A DNA stretch of 64,000 nucleotides, from NCBI RefSeq assembly GCF_003013715.1, contig NC_072815.1, forward strand, positions 496,001-560,000, read 5' to 3'. The translations under genes were made by a program, and so were the position numbers. Every line of letters starts with the position of its first letter. Position 1 is the stretch's first letter. This document shows, one piece after another, positions 40,316 through 50,094 of this stretch. Under the pieces are notes generated by a model that saw nothing but the letters and a program-made list of their open reading frames with translations, was not told where the DNA came from and made no database searches. The stretch comes from Candidozyma auris. Lineage: Eukaryota > Ascomycota > Pichiomycetes > Serinales > Metschnikowiaceae.

Positions 40316-41537
40316 GATGAATAAGGATAGTTAAGGAAGCTGTAGTTGGTGTTTGTTGGAGAGTGCGAAAAAACGTGGTTGAAGTCGCATGGGGCCCACC
40401 AAATATTTATATGTTGAGCTGCCTGCCTGCGAATAGGCTGCTTGCCTGCCATATACCGTTGGGGAAAACGAGGGAAAAAAAAAGAGTGAGGAGTGGGCTC
40501 CTCGCATTTAGTGCGCGCCAGGATCTAAACAGATCGGGACCCGGACACTCCGGCTACCACAGTATGGGGTGACGTTCTGAAGGGAACAAAGAAAGAGACG
40601 GAGAAAGAGGAATAAGAATAGAATCGCGGAATAGAAAAAATGGCGATCCTGCTCCCTTAATAGGCGGGCCTTTTTTTTTGAGGCTTCATCCTTTGGGTCT
40701 CGGTGTTTGGGTAGTGCACGTGCTGTGGCACCAAAACAGGCCACGGCGTGACGAGTTGGGGACGGGCCCCCACCGGTCACTGGTAGCGTTTGCAGATACA
40801 TTTCCGCTAACTTTTAGAATTTGCTTGCCTGCTCACTTGTTACTCACTTGTGTTACGTTTGGGGAAGGTGGGGTGATATCGCTTGACACATTGCAAGACA
40901 CACTTGGAATTATCTGGGGTGCGTCTGAAGAAGGAAATGGAAGTAGAAGGTAGGCAAGTGAGTTGTCTTGACACTACGCTGGGAAATGGGAAAAGTGAGT
41001 TTGAGAAATTGAGCTGGATTTGTGGATTCGTGGGAAGTTTTTTCTTTTTTTTTTGTGTTGTGAATTTAGACTGGTGATTTCTTGAGTCGGTGTCTGCCCG
41101 GTCGCTTCGGCTGGCGTTCTTTTCGCAGCCATTTCTATAGAGACGAGAGCCACAGCAAAAACACCCACGGTAGCGAGGAACTGGGCTGAAGTATGGCAAG
41201 GAATGAGCACAATTACTGCAATTGCGCATGCTAGAAAACAAACTTCAACAACAAAAAAAACATAAAGAGGAATTCTTTGCCCCCTTACTCAATACTGCTC
41301 CGCATGGTTGACTCTGTTCACATTCAAGCCACTCTCAACAACAAGCCCATGAGCTTGGACACAGATTCATCGACTGGATCAGCTTTTTCTTTGGAACAAC
41401 ATTGTTGACATCCAAATTCACCTCAATTTCTTTCTCTTCCTTTCACACTCTCCGTTGGTTGGTTCTCCTTCTTTGTAGTGCACACCTTGCGCAGCCAAAC
41501 GGAATTCTACTGGGTGCCAGGTTTTACACTTCTTCTG
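40316..41537. other. Intergenic region, POR1 promoter and macro-domain gene upstream
   Basis: It contains a CACGTG site (40717-40722) and CGG-rich DNA at 40536-40555, both upstream of POR1, a GGCTGCGAAA element (minus strand, 41121-41130), and T/A runs. A 34-codon ATG frame at 41304-41408 precedes the macro-domain gene and could be an upstream ORF. Other frames of up to 133 codons have no recognisable domain. Confidence 0.45.
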
Positions 41538-42350
41538 ATGCCCCCCATCAAGTTCTGTTTCGTCAACACATCGTCCATTCTCGTGGAATGCCTTCAGAAA
41601 GCCATTGCAGAGGTGTCTCCACATTTGCCCTCGTCAGTGACGATCACTGTCGCTCAGCAGCTGCTTCAGCAGTTCTTCCAAGCTAAGGAGCCAGATCCTA
41701 CAACCATAGTCACTCCAGCGAACTCCTTCTCGTTTATGGGAGGTGGTTTCGATAAAGCCGTAATCAATTGCCTCGCTCTGGATTCCAGCACAGAAAAAAT
41801 CTTGGAAGAATCTATTCAGAACCATGTTCTTGGGATCAACCAAGGTTTCCTTCCCCCTGCGCTGGCCCACACAATAGATATGAGAGGATGCTCTTACTTC
41901 AGAGGCTCCTTAGCTGATGCAAAAGGAGTGACGTCCATCATTGAAGTTCCTACCATGGAAGTGCCTAGTCCGATCATTCACGATCGGGTGTTCTATTGTA
42001 CATGGGCGTTGCTCGAGAAGCTAGCGTCTGAGAATGTCGAAACAGTGATTTTGCCTGCTTTCGGAGCAGGGTTTGGTGGAGTCCCGCCTGGAACATGCGC
42101 AAGGCTCATGGTTGGGGCCATAGTCTTATGGTACATGCCAGCGCCTTCCCCATTGGCACGTTCTTCTGCGGTGCTTTTGTACCTTCGAAGGAAGTATCTG
42201 AAATTTGGCAAACCCTCAGATATCAAGAAGATTGAAGCCTACTACACGGACTCAGGAAAGAAGCTGTTTACTGAAACTGGCAAGGAGTCCCAGCACTGGC
42301 CACTTCCTTGGAAACGATTCATCGAGGGCCTAACTTTCATGGGGCACTGA
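41538..42350 (+). CDS. Macro-domain protein, putative ADP-ribose 1''-phosphate phosphatase
   Basis: Macro domains bind ADP-ribose derivatives, and the yeast members Poa1 and YMR087W are linked to ADP-ribose 1''-phosphate, a tRNA-splicing by-product. From the ATG at 41538 the protein has 270 aa. The ligand loop SPGNS-type motif appears as TPANSFSFMGGGFDKAV (Asn and the Gly triplet intact). The second loop occurs as VILPAFGAGFGGVPPGTCARLM. Overall layout is closest to the YMR087W type rather than small Poa1. The upstream in-frame ATG at 41478 would add a 20-residue hydrophobic leader, less likely. The next gene, 156 bp on in the same direction, is a Nudix hydrolase. Confidence 0.75.
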   Translation: MPPIKFCFVNTSSILVECLQKAIAEVSPHLPSSVTITVAQQLLQQFFQAKEPDPTTIVTPANSFSFMGGGFDKAVINCLALDSSTEKILEESIQNHVLGINQGFLPPALAHTIDMRGCSYFRGSLADAKGVTSIIEVPTMEVPSPIIHDRVFYCTWALLEKLASENVETVILPAFGAGFGGVPPGTCARLMVGAIVLWYMPAPSPLARSSAVLLYLRRKYLKFGKPSDIKKIEAYYTDSGKKLFTETGKESQHWPLPWKRFIEGLTFMGH

Positions 42351-42479
42351 GAGCAAGAGGCGACAGAAACAGGTTGCGAGGTGAAAGTATTAGGCCTGGG
42401 ACAAGTTGCAAAAAGTCCAAATATGGTTTTGCCGACTTCGATACCCTCTGTTGTCAACTTATCTGAGTGCATAAATAAA

Positions 42480-42489
42480 GGCTGCGAAA
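42480..42489 (+). promoter_or_regulatory. GGCTGCGAAA element just before the Nudix gene
   Basis: An exact copy of the recurrent element, immediately preceded by AAATAAA and 18 bp before the ATG at 42507. Its position suggests the Nudix gene has its own start site rather than being read from the macro-domain gene. Confidence 0.35.
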
Positions 42490-42506
42490 TATCACCACGC
42501 GTCTTT

Positions 42507-43010
42507 ATGACTTCCACTCGCTACAAGTACACCCTAGGGTTCATTTACTGCCCCAAAACCTCGCAAGTCCTTTTTCTCAACAGACAGAAACTGCCATGGA
42601 TGGGGCGCTGGAACGGTGTTGGCGGGAAGCTTGACGCTGGTGAGTCACCTCTAGAATGTATCATTAGAGAGACCAAAGAAGAGACGGGACTAGACGTGCC
42701 TCTGTACAAGGACAAGGGGGTATTGCGGTGGGTGAAAGATGACATTGATCTTGGAGGCGTTCACTTGTTTGTAGGGGAGGTTTCACCAGATTTCGTGGCG
42801 GCTTACAAGACTCCCAGGTGTTTCTGCCATGAGGGCGTGCTTGACTGGAAGAAAGTCGATTGGTTGTTACATAAGGACAACACAGGTATTGTGGATAACA
42901 TCAAAATCATTTTGGAAAGCTTGTTGACTCTGGATGAACGGAACGTTTGGATTGCAGAGTACAAGGAGGGCGTTTTATTTCGCTGTGAGTCACTAGGGCC
43001 ATGCATTTAG
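42507..43010 (+). CDS. Nudix hydrolase, MTH1-like
   Basis: Nudix enzymes split nucleoside diphosphates linked to another group. The 167-aa protein has a perfect Nudix box, G40-x5-E46-x7-R54-E55-x3-E59-x-G61, preceded by LPWMGRWNGVGGKLDAGE. The RWNGVGGK context resembles MTH1-type 8-oxo-dGTPases more than ADP-ribose pyrophosphatases, so the substrate is open. The ATG at 42507 starts at the conserved first beta strand (TSTRYKYTLGFIY); the frame is open further back, with no family match. It sits directly after the macro-domain gene on the same strand and converges on ERB1 with 84 bp between stops. Confidence 0.82.
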   Translation: MTSTRYKYTLGFIYCPKTSQVLFLNRQKLPWMGRWNGVGGKLDAGESPLECIIRETKEETGLDVPLYKDKGVLRWVKDDIDLGGVHLFVGEVSPDFVAAYKTPRCFCHEGVLDWKKVDWLLHKDNTGIVDNIKIILESLLTLDERNVWIAEYKEGVLFRCESLGPCI

Positions 43011-43094
43011 ATTATTGCATTACACTCTTGAATTTACGTATTTCAATGTATCACCCAATATTCTATTAATGTAGATTTTACACAGTGTGCAATT

Positions 43095-45560
43095 TTACGT
43101 CGTCCAAAGTCTGGCAGTACCATCAGCACCGGCACTGAACAACCACGCCTCCTTCGGATGCCATACCAAGTCCAACACACCTATGCTAGAAACAATTTTG
43201 TGTCCGGTCAACTTCTTCAAGGGCACCAACAATGGGTTGGTCATGTAGTCATCGTAAACTGTGCTGTGGAAAACGTGGATAGTACCATCGTCTGAGGCAG
43301 AGGCAAACAAGGGCATCTTACCCTTGTGGAACTTGATGGAACGCACGGCTTTCTCGTGGTACCGTAACGTCTTGTACGGCGTAGCTGCCAAGTCCAAGTC
43401 GTGCCACAATACTCGCTTGTCGTACGACGATGCTAGAAGGTGGTCACCTCTGGGGTGAAGGTCGATACCCGAAAGCATACGGGCACCTGGCAACAATTTT
43501 TTGACAAGCTGTTGCTGGGCCAAGTCGTAGATACGAATGGTTCGCTGAGAGCTGACAAAAAGCTGTGGCTTGAACGGGTGGAAGCGTGCGTCCATGATTA
43601 TACCCTTGGATTTACGGAATGGGGACTGTGACAAGTGCTTGGACAACTGGTGGATAAGAACGGCAGTATTCTTCGCTTCCGGTGACACCGTGACAAAATA
43701 GTCACCCTTTCTGTGCCACGAGAGCTTTTTGATAGGCTTTTTGCACTCCACAATGGCCGCAACGCCCTCTTGCGATTGGGTAGCGTTAGGAGTATACCAC
43801 TTGGCAACGTCCTTCTTTGGCTCCTGGCCCTCGCTCTTGCCGCCGCTCTCATCGTCCGAGTTCACGTTGATATCCGCGTCCTTGCGCTTGTTACCAAAGG
43901 TATCATATCCCCAACCAGCTTCGATCTTGACTCTGGCGTTATTCTCGAAGTCAAAGCCGAACACTGGGGGCACCAAGAGATATATTCTCTCGGCCGCGGC
44001 AACCGCTAGGATAGCAGTGGTGGGCTCAGGGTGCCACTCCAAAGCATCTATTCTGTCTTCAGGGTTTTCATCGAGGTCAATCACCTGGTACTTGTAAACT
44101 TGTCTTCCTGTAAGGACCTCCCACACTCTCACCGAACCATCATCGGAACCTGTAGCCAACCACAAGCCTTGCGGGTCGATCGAAAGGGTTCTGATTCTTG
44201 CTGTGTGGCCTTGGTAAACTGTGGAGCACCGTATTGGGAAAGGACGCAAATCTTTGGGAGAAGGCAATTCTGGAATCAACGAATCAGGGTCGATATTCAA
44301 CTTGTTGTGGCGAACACGTGGAGCCAAGTACAAGTCCAAACATCTTTCAAAGCGCTCACGGATGCCATTCTGATAACCAGGGACTTTACGCAAGGAGCCA
44401 TATTTCTGAGGCATGAACTCTCTTTCTGAAGGGTCCGATTCAAGCCACTTCTGTTTCTCCTCTTCGTCAAAGAGATACTCCTCCGGTGGATTGTAAGATT
44501 CCTCGTGCGTTGGTGGAGGCAACTTTGGTGCCTTCAAGTTCATGACATGATTATTCTCAGGGTCTTCGTTCTCCCACAAGTCGAAGTTGTCCTGGTCCTC
44601 CTCAGCTTTAGCCTTGGCGGCTTCTGGCGACAAAATCTTGCCCAGACGAATAGCACGCACGATCTTCATCACACGCTTGGCTTCGTGACGGGAAGGTTGG
44701 AAACGAGACTTGGGCTCGGGCACACCAGTAAGTGGCATGACCTCGGTCTTAGAGGTGAACCATTCAATTGTAGGCTCGTATGGGTTTATAGACTCATCTG
44801 TCAGTTCCTGGTTCTGGATCTTGTGGATCAACTCCAACTCTTCGTCAGTCAACTTCAATGACTGACCAGTATTTTGGTCCAAAAGACCCGTCCAGCCCTC
44901 TGGCAAATCGATCTGTTCCAAGAGCTGCTCCAACGCAGAACCCTTGGCGGGACGCATGATACGCTTACCGTTGATATCGTAGCCAATGTGAGGCATTTCC
45001 TCGTAGGCCGAAATTGGAATATTACCTATCGTGTTGTAGTTCTCAGCATCGGAATCGTCAGAATCGTAACTGGGCTCGATCTCTGGTTTGAGGACTCTAG
45101 GACGTCCGTCTGAGTACTTTGTAACAATCTCTCCCTTGTCCTCATCTTCGATAGTGTGAAGCTTGACTCCACTGAGTTTGTCTGTAATAGCAGAGGAAGT
45201 GGAAACAGCATCACTTTCAGACTCTGACCCGGACTCCTCATCTTCATCATCTTCATCATCTTCGTCATCTTCATCACCCTCATCACCCTCTTCTTCTGCA
45301 AGAAGCCTGTTGAGCTCAGCCTCACTGTCACTTTCTTCATCCTGTTCTTCATCCTTTTCTTCATCGCCCTTCTCGTTCTCTTCTAGTTCCTCACTCTCAT
45401 CATCTTCCTCCTCATCAGATTCCTCCATAGTTAAAATGCCATTCATGTTGAGCTCATCGCCATGCTCTTCAGCGTCAACATCGGTATTTTTTCTTTTCTT
45501 ACCATTGAACACTGGAGCTTGAGCCACGCCAGTATCACTGGTTTTTTTCCCTTTGGCCAT
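43095..45560 (-). CDS. ERB1: Erb1 (BOP1), 60S ribosome biogenesis WD-repeat protein
   Basis: Erb1 forms the PeBoW-type complex with Nop7 and Ytm1, needed for 27S pre-rRNA processing and 25S and 5.8S formation. The 821-aa protein has a long acidic N terminus (about 40-130). The conserved BOP1 N-terminal domain follows (about 170-440, with [34 protein letters not shown] and [16 protein letters not shown]). A WD40 propeller comes after [15 protein letters not shown] and ends in [21 protein letters not shown]. Length matches S. cerevisiae Erb1 (807 aa). Its start lies 133 bp from the divergent IST3 start; the shared spacer contains CTCATC, the reverse complement of the PAC core. Confidence 0.95.
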   Translation of the reverse strand: MAKGKKTSDTGVAQAPVFNGKKRKNTDVDAEEHGDELNMNGILTMEESDEEEDDESEELEENEKGDEEKDEEQDEESDSEAELNRLLAEEEGDEGDEDDEDDEDDEDEESGSESESDAVSTSSAITDKLSGVKLHTIEDEDKGEIVTKYSDGRPRVLKPEIEPSYDSDDSDAENYNTIGNIPISAYEEMPHIGYDINGKRIMRPAKGSALEQLLEQIDLPEGWTGLLDQNTGQSLKLTDEELELIHKIQNQELTDESINPYEPTIEWFTSKTEVMPLTGVPEPKSRFQPSRHEAKRVMKIVRAIRLGKILSPEAAKAKAEEDQDNFDLWENEDPENNHVMNLKAPKLPPPTHEESYNPPEEYLFDEEEKQKWLESDPSEREFMPQKYGSLRKVPGYQNGIRERFERCLDLYLAPRVRHNKLNIDPDSLIPELPSPKDLRPFPIRCSTVYQGHTARIRTLSIDPQGLWLATGSDDGSVRVWEVLTGRQVYKYQVIDLDENPEDRIDALEWHPEPTTAILAVAAAERIYLLVPPVFGFDFENNARVKIEAGWGYDTFGNKRKDADINVNSDDESGGKSEGQEPKKDVAKWYTPNATQSQEGVAAIVECKKPIKKLSWHRKGDYFVTVSPEAKNTAVLIHQLSKHLSQSPFRKSKGIIMDARFHPFKPQLFVSSQRTIRIYDLAQQQLVKKLLPGARMLSGIDLHPRGDHLLASSYDKRVLWHDLDLAATPYKTLRYHEKAVRSIKFHKGKMPLFASASDDGTIHVFHSTVYDDYMTNPLLVPLKKLTGHKIVSSIGVLDLVWHPKEAWLFSAGADGTARLWTT

Positions 45561-45693
45561 ATCTATTGCAGAAACTCAAGTGCTGATAGCTAAAAAAAAA
45601 TCAATCACCTTTCATCCCATCTCATCAAATGTACTGCACGCGATACAACCACTATCAACCCTGCAACCAACACTCTGCTTCCATAAATTGTAC

Positions 45694-46341
45694 ATGAACT
45701 CAATATATAAGATCAATGCTATTAATCAAAAAGAGCTAGAGAACAATGTCTCAGATGAAGCTTCCTGGCACGCAGACTATAGCGATACCTCGTACATATA
45801 TATAGGGAATCTTCATGAGGCTATTGAGGAGAAGGATTTGGTGACGATCTTCTCGCAGTGGGGAAATCCGACTCATGTCAACTTGATCAAGGACAGAGAA
45901 TCTGGAAAACTGCGTGGCTTTGCGTATTTGAAGTATGAGGACCAGCGCTCTTGTGTGCTTGCAGTTGATAACTTCAACGGAGTGCTCATATATGAGAAAC
46001 CGTTGAAAGTAGACCATACATACTTTCAATTGCGAGAAGGACAAGAAGAGGACGACTTTGCAGTGGATTATAGTGAGGTCATGAAAGAGCAACCCAAGAT
46101 TGAGGCTCCAAAGAAGAGAAAGACAGAGAGGAAGGAGATTGAGGCTGCGAAGGATTTACCATCGACGAGTTCTGTGTTTGTTGCCGATGATGACGATTTC
46201 AACGACCCCATGGCAGACATGCTCAAACGGACGTTCGAGGAGAAAGATGACAAGGAACATAACTCAAAGCATCGCAACAAGAAAAGAAAAAGTAGGTCAA
46301 GAGAAGACCAAAAGACTGAGGATGCAAAGGGTGCTGCCTGA
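45694..46341 (+). CDS. IST3: Ist3 (Snu17), U2 snRNP / RES complex RRM protein
   Basis: Ist3 is the RNA-recognition subunit of the RES complex (with Bud13 and Pml1), which stabilises the activated spliceosome and aids pre-mRNA retention. From the ATG at 45694 it is 215 aa. One RRM spans about residues 30-110, with RNP2 YIYIGNL and RNP1 LRGFAYLKYEDQRS. The lead-in WHADYSDTSY and the run AVDNFNGV closely resemble yeast Ist3. The C-terminal tail is charged and Lys/Glu-rich. The frame is open 47 codons upstream (45553), but that overlaps the ERB1 start and does not match the family. Confidence 0.9.
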   Translation: MNSIYKINAINQKELENNVSDEASWHADYSDTSYIYIGNLHEAIEEKDLVTIFSQWGNPTHVNLIKDRESGKLRGFAYLKYEDQRSCVLAVDNFNGVLIYEKPLKVDHTYFQLREGQEEDDFAVDYSEVMKEQPKIEAPKKRKTERKEIEAAKDLPSTSSVFVADDDDFNDPMADMLKRTFEEKDDKEHNSKHRNKKRKSRSREDQKTEDAKGAA

Positions 46342-46448
46342 GTTTGGATGGCCACTTCGCTACCTCTGTGAGTCAACTGTTTATTGTATCTCTACTTTAC
46401 ATGTGTGATGGATGATGCAGAAGTTCTATCTAATTTCTGAGGCTCATT

Positions 46449-47339
46449 TCATTTACGTCTTCTTGAGCTTTCAGGCAAGGCGTAGCTCTTATAATATGCA
46501 AAGAACTTTGCCTTCGCCTGCAACGAAAGGTCCTCACCAATGAGAGGCATGCCATTATCGGGGAACACTTCTCTCGCAATCTTCATCGAGTACTGCTTCA
46601 GGTCAGTATGAGGCACAATCTTCGCCTTCACGAACACCTTGCCGGTAAGCAACTTGCATAGGTACTGAAACTTAGAAACATTGGGTATTGGCAAGGTGAT
46701 GTATTTGGGGTACATTCTGAGGACAATCGTCAGGTACGAGAATCCAGGTAGCAGAAGCAATTGATCGCGTATGCTGTTATTGAACGGGAGAATGGCTTTG
46801 TTGTTTGAAGGGGTCTCTTCAGGAAACAAAATCACTAGCTTTTCCGCTAGACTCTTATAGTCTCTCAATTCTTTGCCTGGCATTGCAGCATCTGGCTCCA
46901 AAAAAGGAACGGTGTAAAACTGCCAAAAGGTCAATGCAAACACTTTAGATCCTCTTGGAATCAACACAACAATATCGTTGATTGACTTCACCGATGACAT
47001 GACATACAAAACCAAAACGTCAATCGGTGATACGAAATTTGCAACCACGAGCTGGTTCTTCGCGGGCCTTTTGCGGTCAATTTCGTCAGTTTTTGTTTTT
47101 CTCACTCCTTCAACCAGCAAATCAATATCAGAGACACCAAAGATGAATCGGAGAATGACCAGAAGCGAAGCTTTTGGTGCAAAAAATGATAATGCGTACA
47201 TGATGTATAATGCTGGCAACTTGACAGCTATAAACAAAGGATTCATGAGGAATTTTTTCATGGGCAGCTGAACGCCCTCCTCGGGCATGAACGGAGAAAT
47301 TCCAGTGCCCTTGTCTCTCCAATTTGAAAACTTCTCCAT
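46449..47339 (-). CDS. LOA1: Loa1 (Vps66), lysophosphatidic acid acyltransferase
   Basis: Loa1 acylates lysophosphatidic acid, with preference for oleoyl-CoA, at the ER and lipid droplets and supports triacylglycerol storage; mutants also missort vacuolar proteins. The 296-aa protein opens with MEKFSNWRDKGTGISPFMP, almost the same as yeast Loa1 (300 aa). A membrane segment (about 33-65) is followed by NFVSPIDVLVLY, where other acyltransferases carry the catalytic His/Asp box. ILFPEETPSNNKAILPF corresponds to the EGT substrate motif. The C terminus is basic (SSRRRK). Two CACGTG sites (47396-47401, 47425-47430) lie 57-91 bp upstream, suggesting control by a bHLH factor. Confidence 0.85.
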   Translation of the reverse strand: MEKFSNWRDKGTGISPFMPEEGVQLPMKKFLMNPLFIAVKLPALYIMYALSFFAPKASLLVILRFIFGVSDIDLLVEGVRKTKTDEIDRKRPAKNQLVVANFVSPIDVLVLYVMSSVKSINDIVVLIPRGSKVFALTFWQFYTVPFLEPDAAMPGKELRDYKSLAEKLVILFPEETPSNNKAILPFNNSIRDQLLLLPGFSYLTIVLRMYPKYITLPIPNVSKFQYLCKLLTGKVFVKAKIVPHTDLKQYSMKIAREVFPDNGMPLIGEDLSLQAKAKFFAYYKSYALPESSRRRK

Positions 47340-47395
47340 TCAGTATTGATAGTAGCACTTGAGAGAATCTGGAGACCACTTCTTGTGAAGAGTTG

Positions 47396-47430
47396 CACGT
47401 GCTTGCTTTGCACGCGACGGTAACCACGTG
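47396..47430. promoter_or_regulatory. Pair of CACGTG sites upstream of LOA1
   Basis: CACGTG occurs at 47396-47401 and 47425-47430, centre to centre 29 bp. It is the core of Cbf1, Pho4 and related bHLH sites. Confidence 0.45.
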
Positions 47431-47741
47431 ATGGAGACTTCACTGGCTTCGTATTTCGGTGGCAACAAGGGCACCAGTGGCGGGAGGTGTTTTGCAGGCC
47501 ATTTTGAAGAGCAACAAAGCCGCATAACCCCTATTCAAAAATTTTGTTGGTCATGCTTCTGGGTGCAATATCTTGTGATGTGTTTACTGGCGCACCTGCG
47601 TGCTCTCATTTACACAGGTAGCCAGACACAGGGAGAGGTGGCTGCTAAAAGTTGGAAATCGACACAAACGACATACTTTGATTTTCATTTGACAACAATC
47701 CATTTATAAATTGTGCTGATTTTAGGCAAGCCATCTATATC

Positions 47742-47870
47742 ATGCTTAGTGTAACCCGCAACAAGTCTATGACCTCCGCTGACGTTAGGCTCGGTGATGA
47801 CTGGGAAAACATCGTATTGTCAAACTTGGAACTGTCTAAGATAGGAAATAGAGTGCTTGCCAGCCATTAG
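47742..47870 (+). other. Short ORF, 42 aa, possibly a terminal exon
   Basis: The frame is open from 47682 and has an ATG at 47742. Its translation is polar and balanced (for example LGDDWENIVLSNLELSKIGN), more protein-like than most short frames. TTTAG just upstream at 47721-47725 might be a 3' splice site, but no TACTAAC-like branch site precedes it. I do not recognise it. Confidence 0.2.
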
Positions 47871-47999
47871 AACAGATAGATTCAGATTCAACTACAATAG
47901 CATTTCATGTAACATTATTGACCACATACTAATATACACAGCAAGACAGCCCGTGCTGCTTGCGATATAATACTCTGAGAAAAATCAATTTTCCAGCAC

Positions 48000-48392
48000 T
48001 TACAACTCTTGGGAAGCATTCGAGGTAGCCTTCTTGGTTGGCAACAACGACTGGTGGATGTTTGGCAACACACCACCCTGGGCAATGGTGACATGGCCCA
48101 ACAACTTGTTCAACTCCTCATCGTTTCTGATGGCCAACTGCAAGTGTCTTGGGATGATTCTCGACTTCTTGTTGTCTCTGGCAGCGTTACCAGCCAACTC
48201 CAAGATTTCGGCAGCCAAGTACTCCAACACAGAGGTCAAGTACACTGGGGCACCGGAACCGACTCTCTGGGCGTAGTTACCCTTTCTCAACAATCTGTGG
48301 ACTCTTCCCACTGGGAAGGTCAAACCAGCCTTAGCGGATCTGGAAGTGGATGCTTTCTCAGAGGAACCTGCTTTACCTTTGCCACCGGACAT
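48000..48392 (-). CDS. HTA1: Histone H2A
   Basis: This is core histone H2A, which pairs with H2B in nucleosomes. The 130-aa protein has the canonical fold: [24 protein letters not shown], the acidic-patch segment [21 protein letters not shown], and the docking domain ending before [11 protein letters not shown]. The last four residues are SQEL, so Ser127 is the site phosphorylated in response to DNA breaks in yeasts, where canonical H2A also does the job of H2A.X. No CTG codons are used. It is divergent from the H2B gene, the usual yeast HTA-HTB arrangement. A TATATA box lies about 70 bp upstream (48461-48468). Confidence 0.97.
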   Translation of the reverse strand: MSGGKGKAGSSEKASTSRSAKAGLTFPVGRVHRLLRKGNYAQRVGSGAPVYLTSVLEYLAAEILELAGNAARDNKKSRIIPRHLQLAIRNDEELNKLLGHVTIAQGGVLPNIHQSLLPTKKATSNASQEL

Positions 48393-49432
48393 TATTGATA
48401 GTTAAATTTGTTTGATTAGATGAAGAAGAAAGATAGAATGGAGATGTGCGAGCACTTGCTTATATATGCAAGGACCTACCAACGAAGTTCAAGGTTGCAA
48501 AGGGCGCGCAGTGCTGCAAAGTGCTCAGGGAGAGAGCAGGCGACCTGGAGGCGAGTGCGCGAGGAGCGGACAGAGAGTTACGCCAGGATGACGGTAAATG
48601 TGAGCACGAAGCGAGCAGAGGGTCGCGCCAGCGAGTGTTTGGAGCCATTCACTTGGGCAGCGAAAAATCTATGGAGCCTGGGCCTCAGAAACTTGGGGCC
48701 TGGGCTAGGTGCAGAAAATGGGCTTGCTGAGGTCAATTGAGGCTGCTCATTGAATTAGTAGCGTTTTATTTTTTGGTTTTGGAAATTTTCAACTGGTGAC
48801 GCTGACATTGGTACACTTTGTCACATTATCCGTTGTTTCCTTCACGTCTTTGCATCCACGACTTCGTGTTTGGCAATGTCTCACTTGTCTCACTGTACAC
48901 CATGGGAGATTCCCGTCACGGTTTGTTTGTTTTGTCGGTGAATCGCTCGCTCGTTCTCTTCGATGCCAGATGTATTCTCTGTCATGGCTGCGAAATCCCA
49001 ATTAGGCAATAATGTCGTCGCATGGTCAGCACCAGAGGCCCACACGAAAACGTCACAACCCTCTTCAATCAGTGTGAAACTTGGTAGCCCTGCTCCTATT
49101 AGTCCCTTTATTTTATTATTATACCGACACTCTATGTTCCTTGTCAATTGCGCGAGTTCAACCGACCTTCGCTGAGGCATCCACGACATTGTCGCGGTAA
49201 CGGTTTCTCTCTCTTCATCACTTCCTCTTCCCTCATCGTGCTCACAATTACACCCAAGGCGCGCTCTCCTCGCACTCACTCTCCTCGCCGCTCCTCGCTC
49301 GCCTTATTCTTCCTCAACCCAACCTGCACCTGGAGTGGCGCCCCCAGGAATAATCCCAACTATATATGAAGGGAGCTTCGCAATCTTGCAAACACTTTCT
49401 TTTTCATCCCACATCAACTAAATCTATCAACC
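48393..49432. promoter_or_regulatory. Divergent histone H2A/H2B promoter
   Basis: This 1.04 kb region should carry shared cell-cycle control for both histone genes. TATA boxes lie near each end (48461-48468 for H2A; 49361-49367 for H2B, 66 bp before its ATG). Recurrent elements are at 48493-48501 (GGTTGCAAA) and 48986-48994 (GGCTGCGAA). A GCGAAAAA octamer at 48660-48667 matches the first half of the S. cerevisiae histone UAS only. I found no full Spt10 or UAS repeat. The half near H2A is rich in GAGCG/GCGAG steps. Confidence 0.6.
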
Positions 49433-49825
49433 ATGGCACCAAAAGCAGAGAAGAAACCAGCCTCCAAGGCCCCAGCCGAGAAGAAGCCAGCCGCCAAGAA
49501 GACCGCCTCTTCTGGTGAGCCAAAGAGAAAGACCAAGACCAGAAAGGAGACTTACTCCTCTTACATCTACAAGGTGTTGAAGCAGACCCACCCAGACACT
49601 GGTATCTCCCAGAAGGCCATGTCTATCATGAACTCCTTTGTCAACGATATCTTTGAGAGAGTGGCTTCCGAGGCTTCCAAGTTGGCTGCCTACAACAAGA
49701 AGTCCACCATCTCCGCTAGAGAAATCCAGACCGCCGTCAGATTGATCTTGCCTGGTGAGTTGGCCAAGCACGCTGTCTCCGAAGGTACCAGAGCTGTCAC
49801 CAAGTACTCCTCTGCTGCCAACTAA
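49433..49825 (+). CDS. HTB1: Histone H2B
   Basis: This is core histone H2B. The 130-aa protein has a Lys/Ala/Pro-rich N-terminal tail and the conserved fold from [22 protein letters not shown] through [20 protein letters not shown] and the C-terminal helix with AVTKYSS. The Lys in that run is the residue ubiquitinated by Rad6-Bre1 in yeast. Codon use is extreme (TTG for Leu, TCC/TCT for Ser, no CTG). It is transcribed away from H2A. Confidence 0.97.
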   Translation: MAPKAEKKPASKAPAEKKPAAKKTASSGEPKRKTKTRKETYSSYIYKVLKQTHPDTGISQKAMSIMNSFVNDIFERVASEASKLAAYNKKSTISAREIQTAVRLILPGELAKHAVSEGTRAVTKYSSAAN

Positions 49826-50094
49826 GTTATGCCGCCTATTTTGTTTGCTTCACTGTGTGATAGCACTGGTGCATGACTGGCTGCTCCCAGTGTAATGTAT
49901 TTGTATATTAGTAATGGAAATGTATTGGACATTATGCGATGTAGATGCCTTACTTCTGATGGCAAATTCACATCGAGCTAGTGAATAGTTTGTTGATCTT
50001 ACTTTAGTCTCAATGTAAACAAACCCTGATGCTTTGGGGTTCTACTAAACTCATAAATCACGTTTATTAAAGGACCTGCCTTGGGGCAAGCACC

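Larger units (their letters stand above)
47340..47999. other. Intergenic region between LOA1 and histone H2A
   Basis: It holds two CACGTG sites near LOA1 and, further on, a short ATG frame at 47742-47870 (42 aa, listed separately). The 93-codon frame at 47428-47709 has no features. Confidence 0.5.

Noticed and set aside
39380..40324. 314-codon ORF opposite POR1
   Set aside because: It exactly shadows the porin gene; strong codon bias in POR1 removes stops from the other strand. The product has no domain.
47794..47870. Possible box C/D snoRNA (GTGATGA near 47794)
   Set aside because: No CTGA follows within a normal snoRNA length.
48660..48676. Complete S. cerevisiae-type histone UAS
   Set aside because: Only the first eight bases (GCGAAAAA) match; the remainder of the consensus does not.
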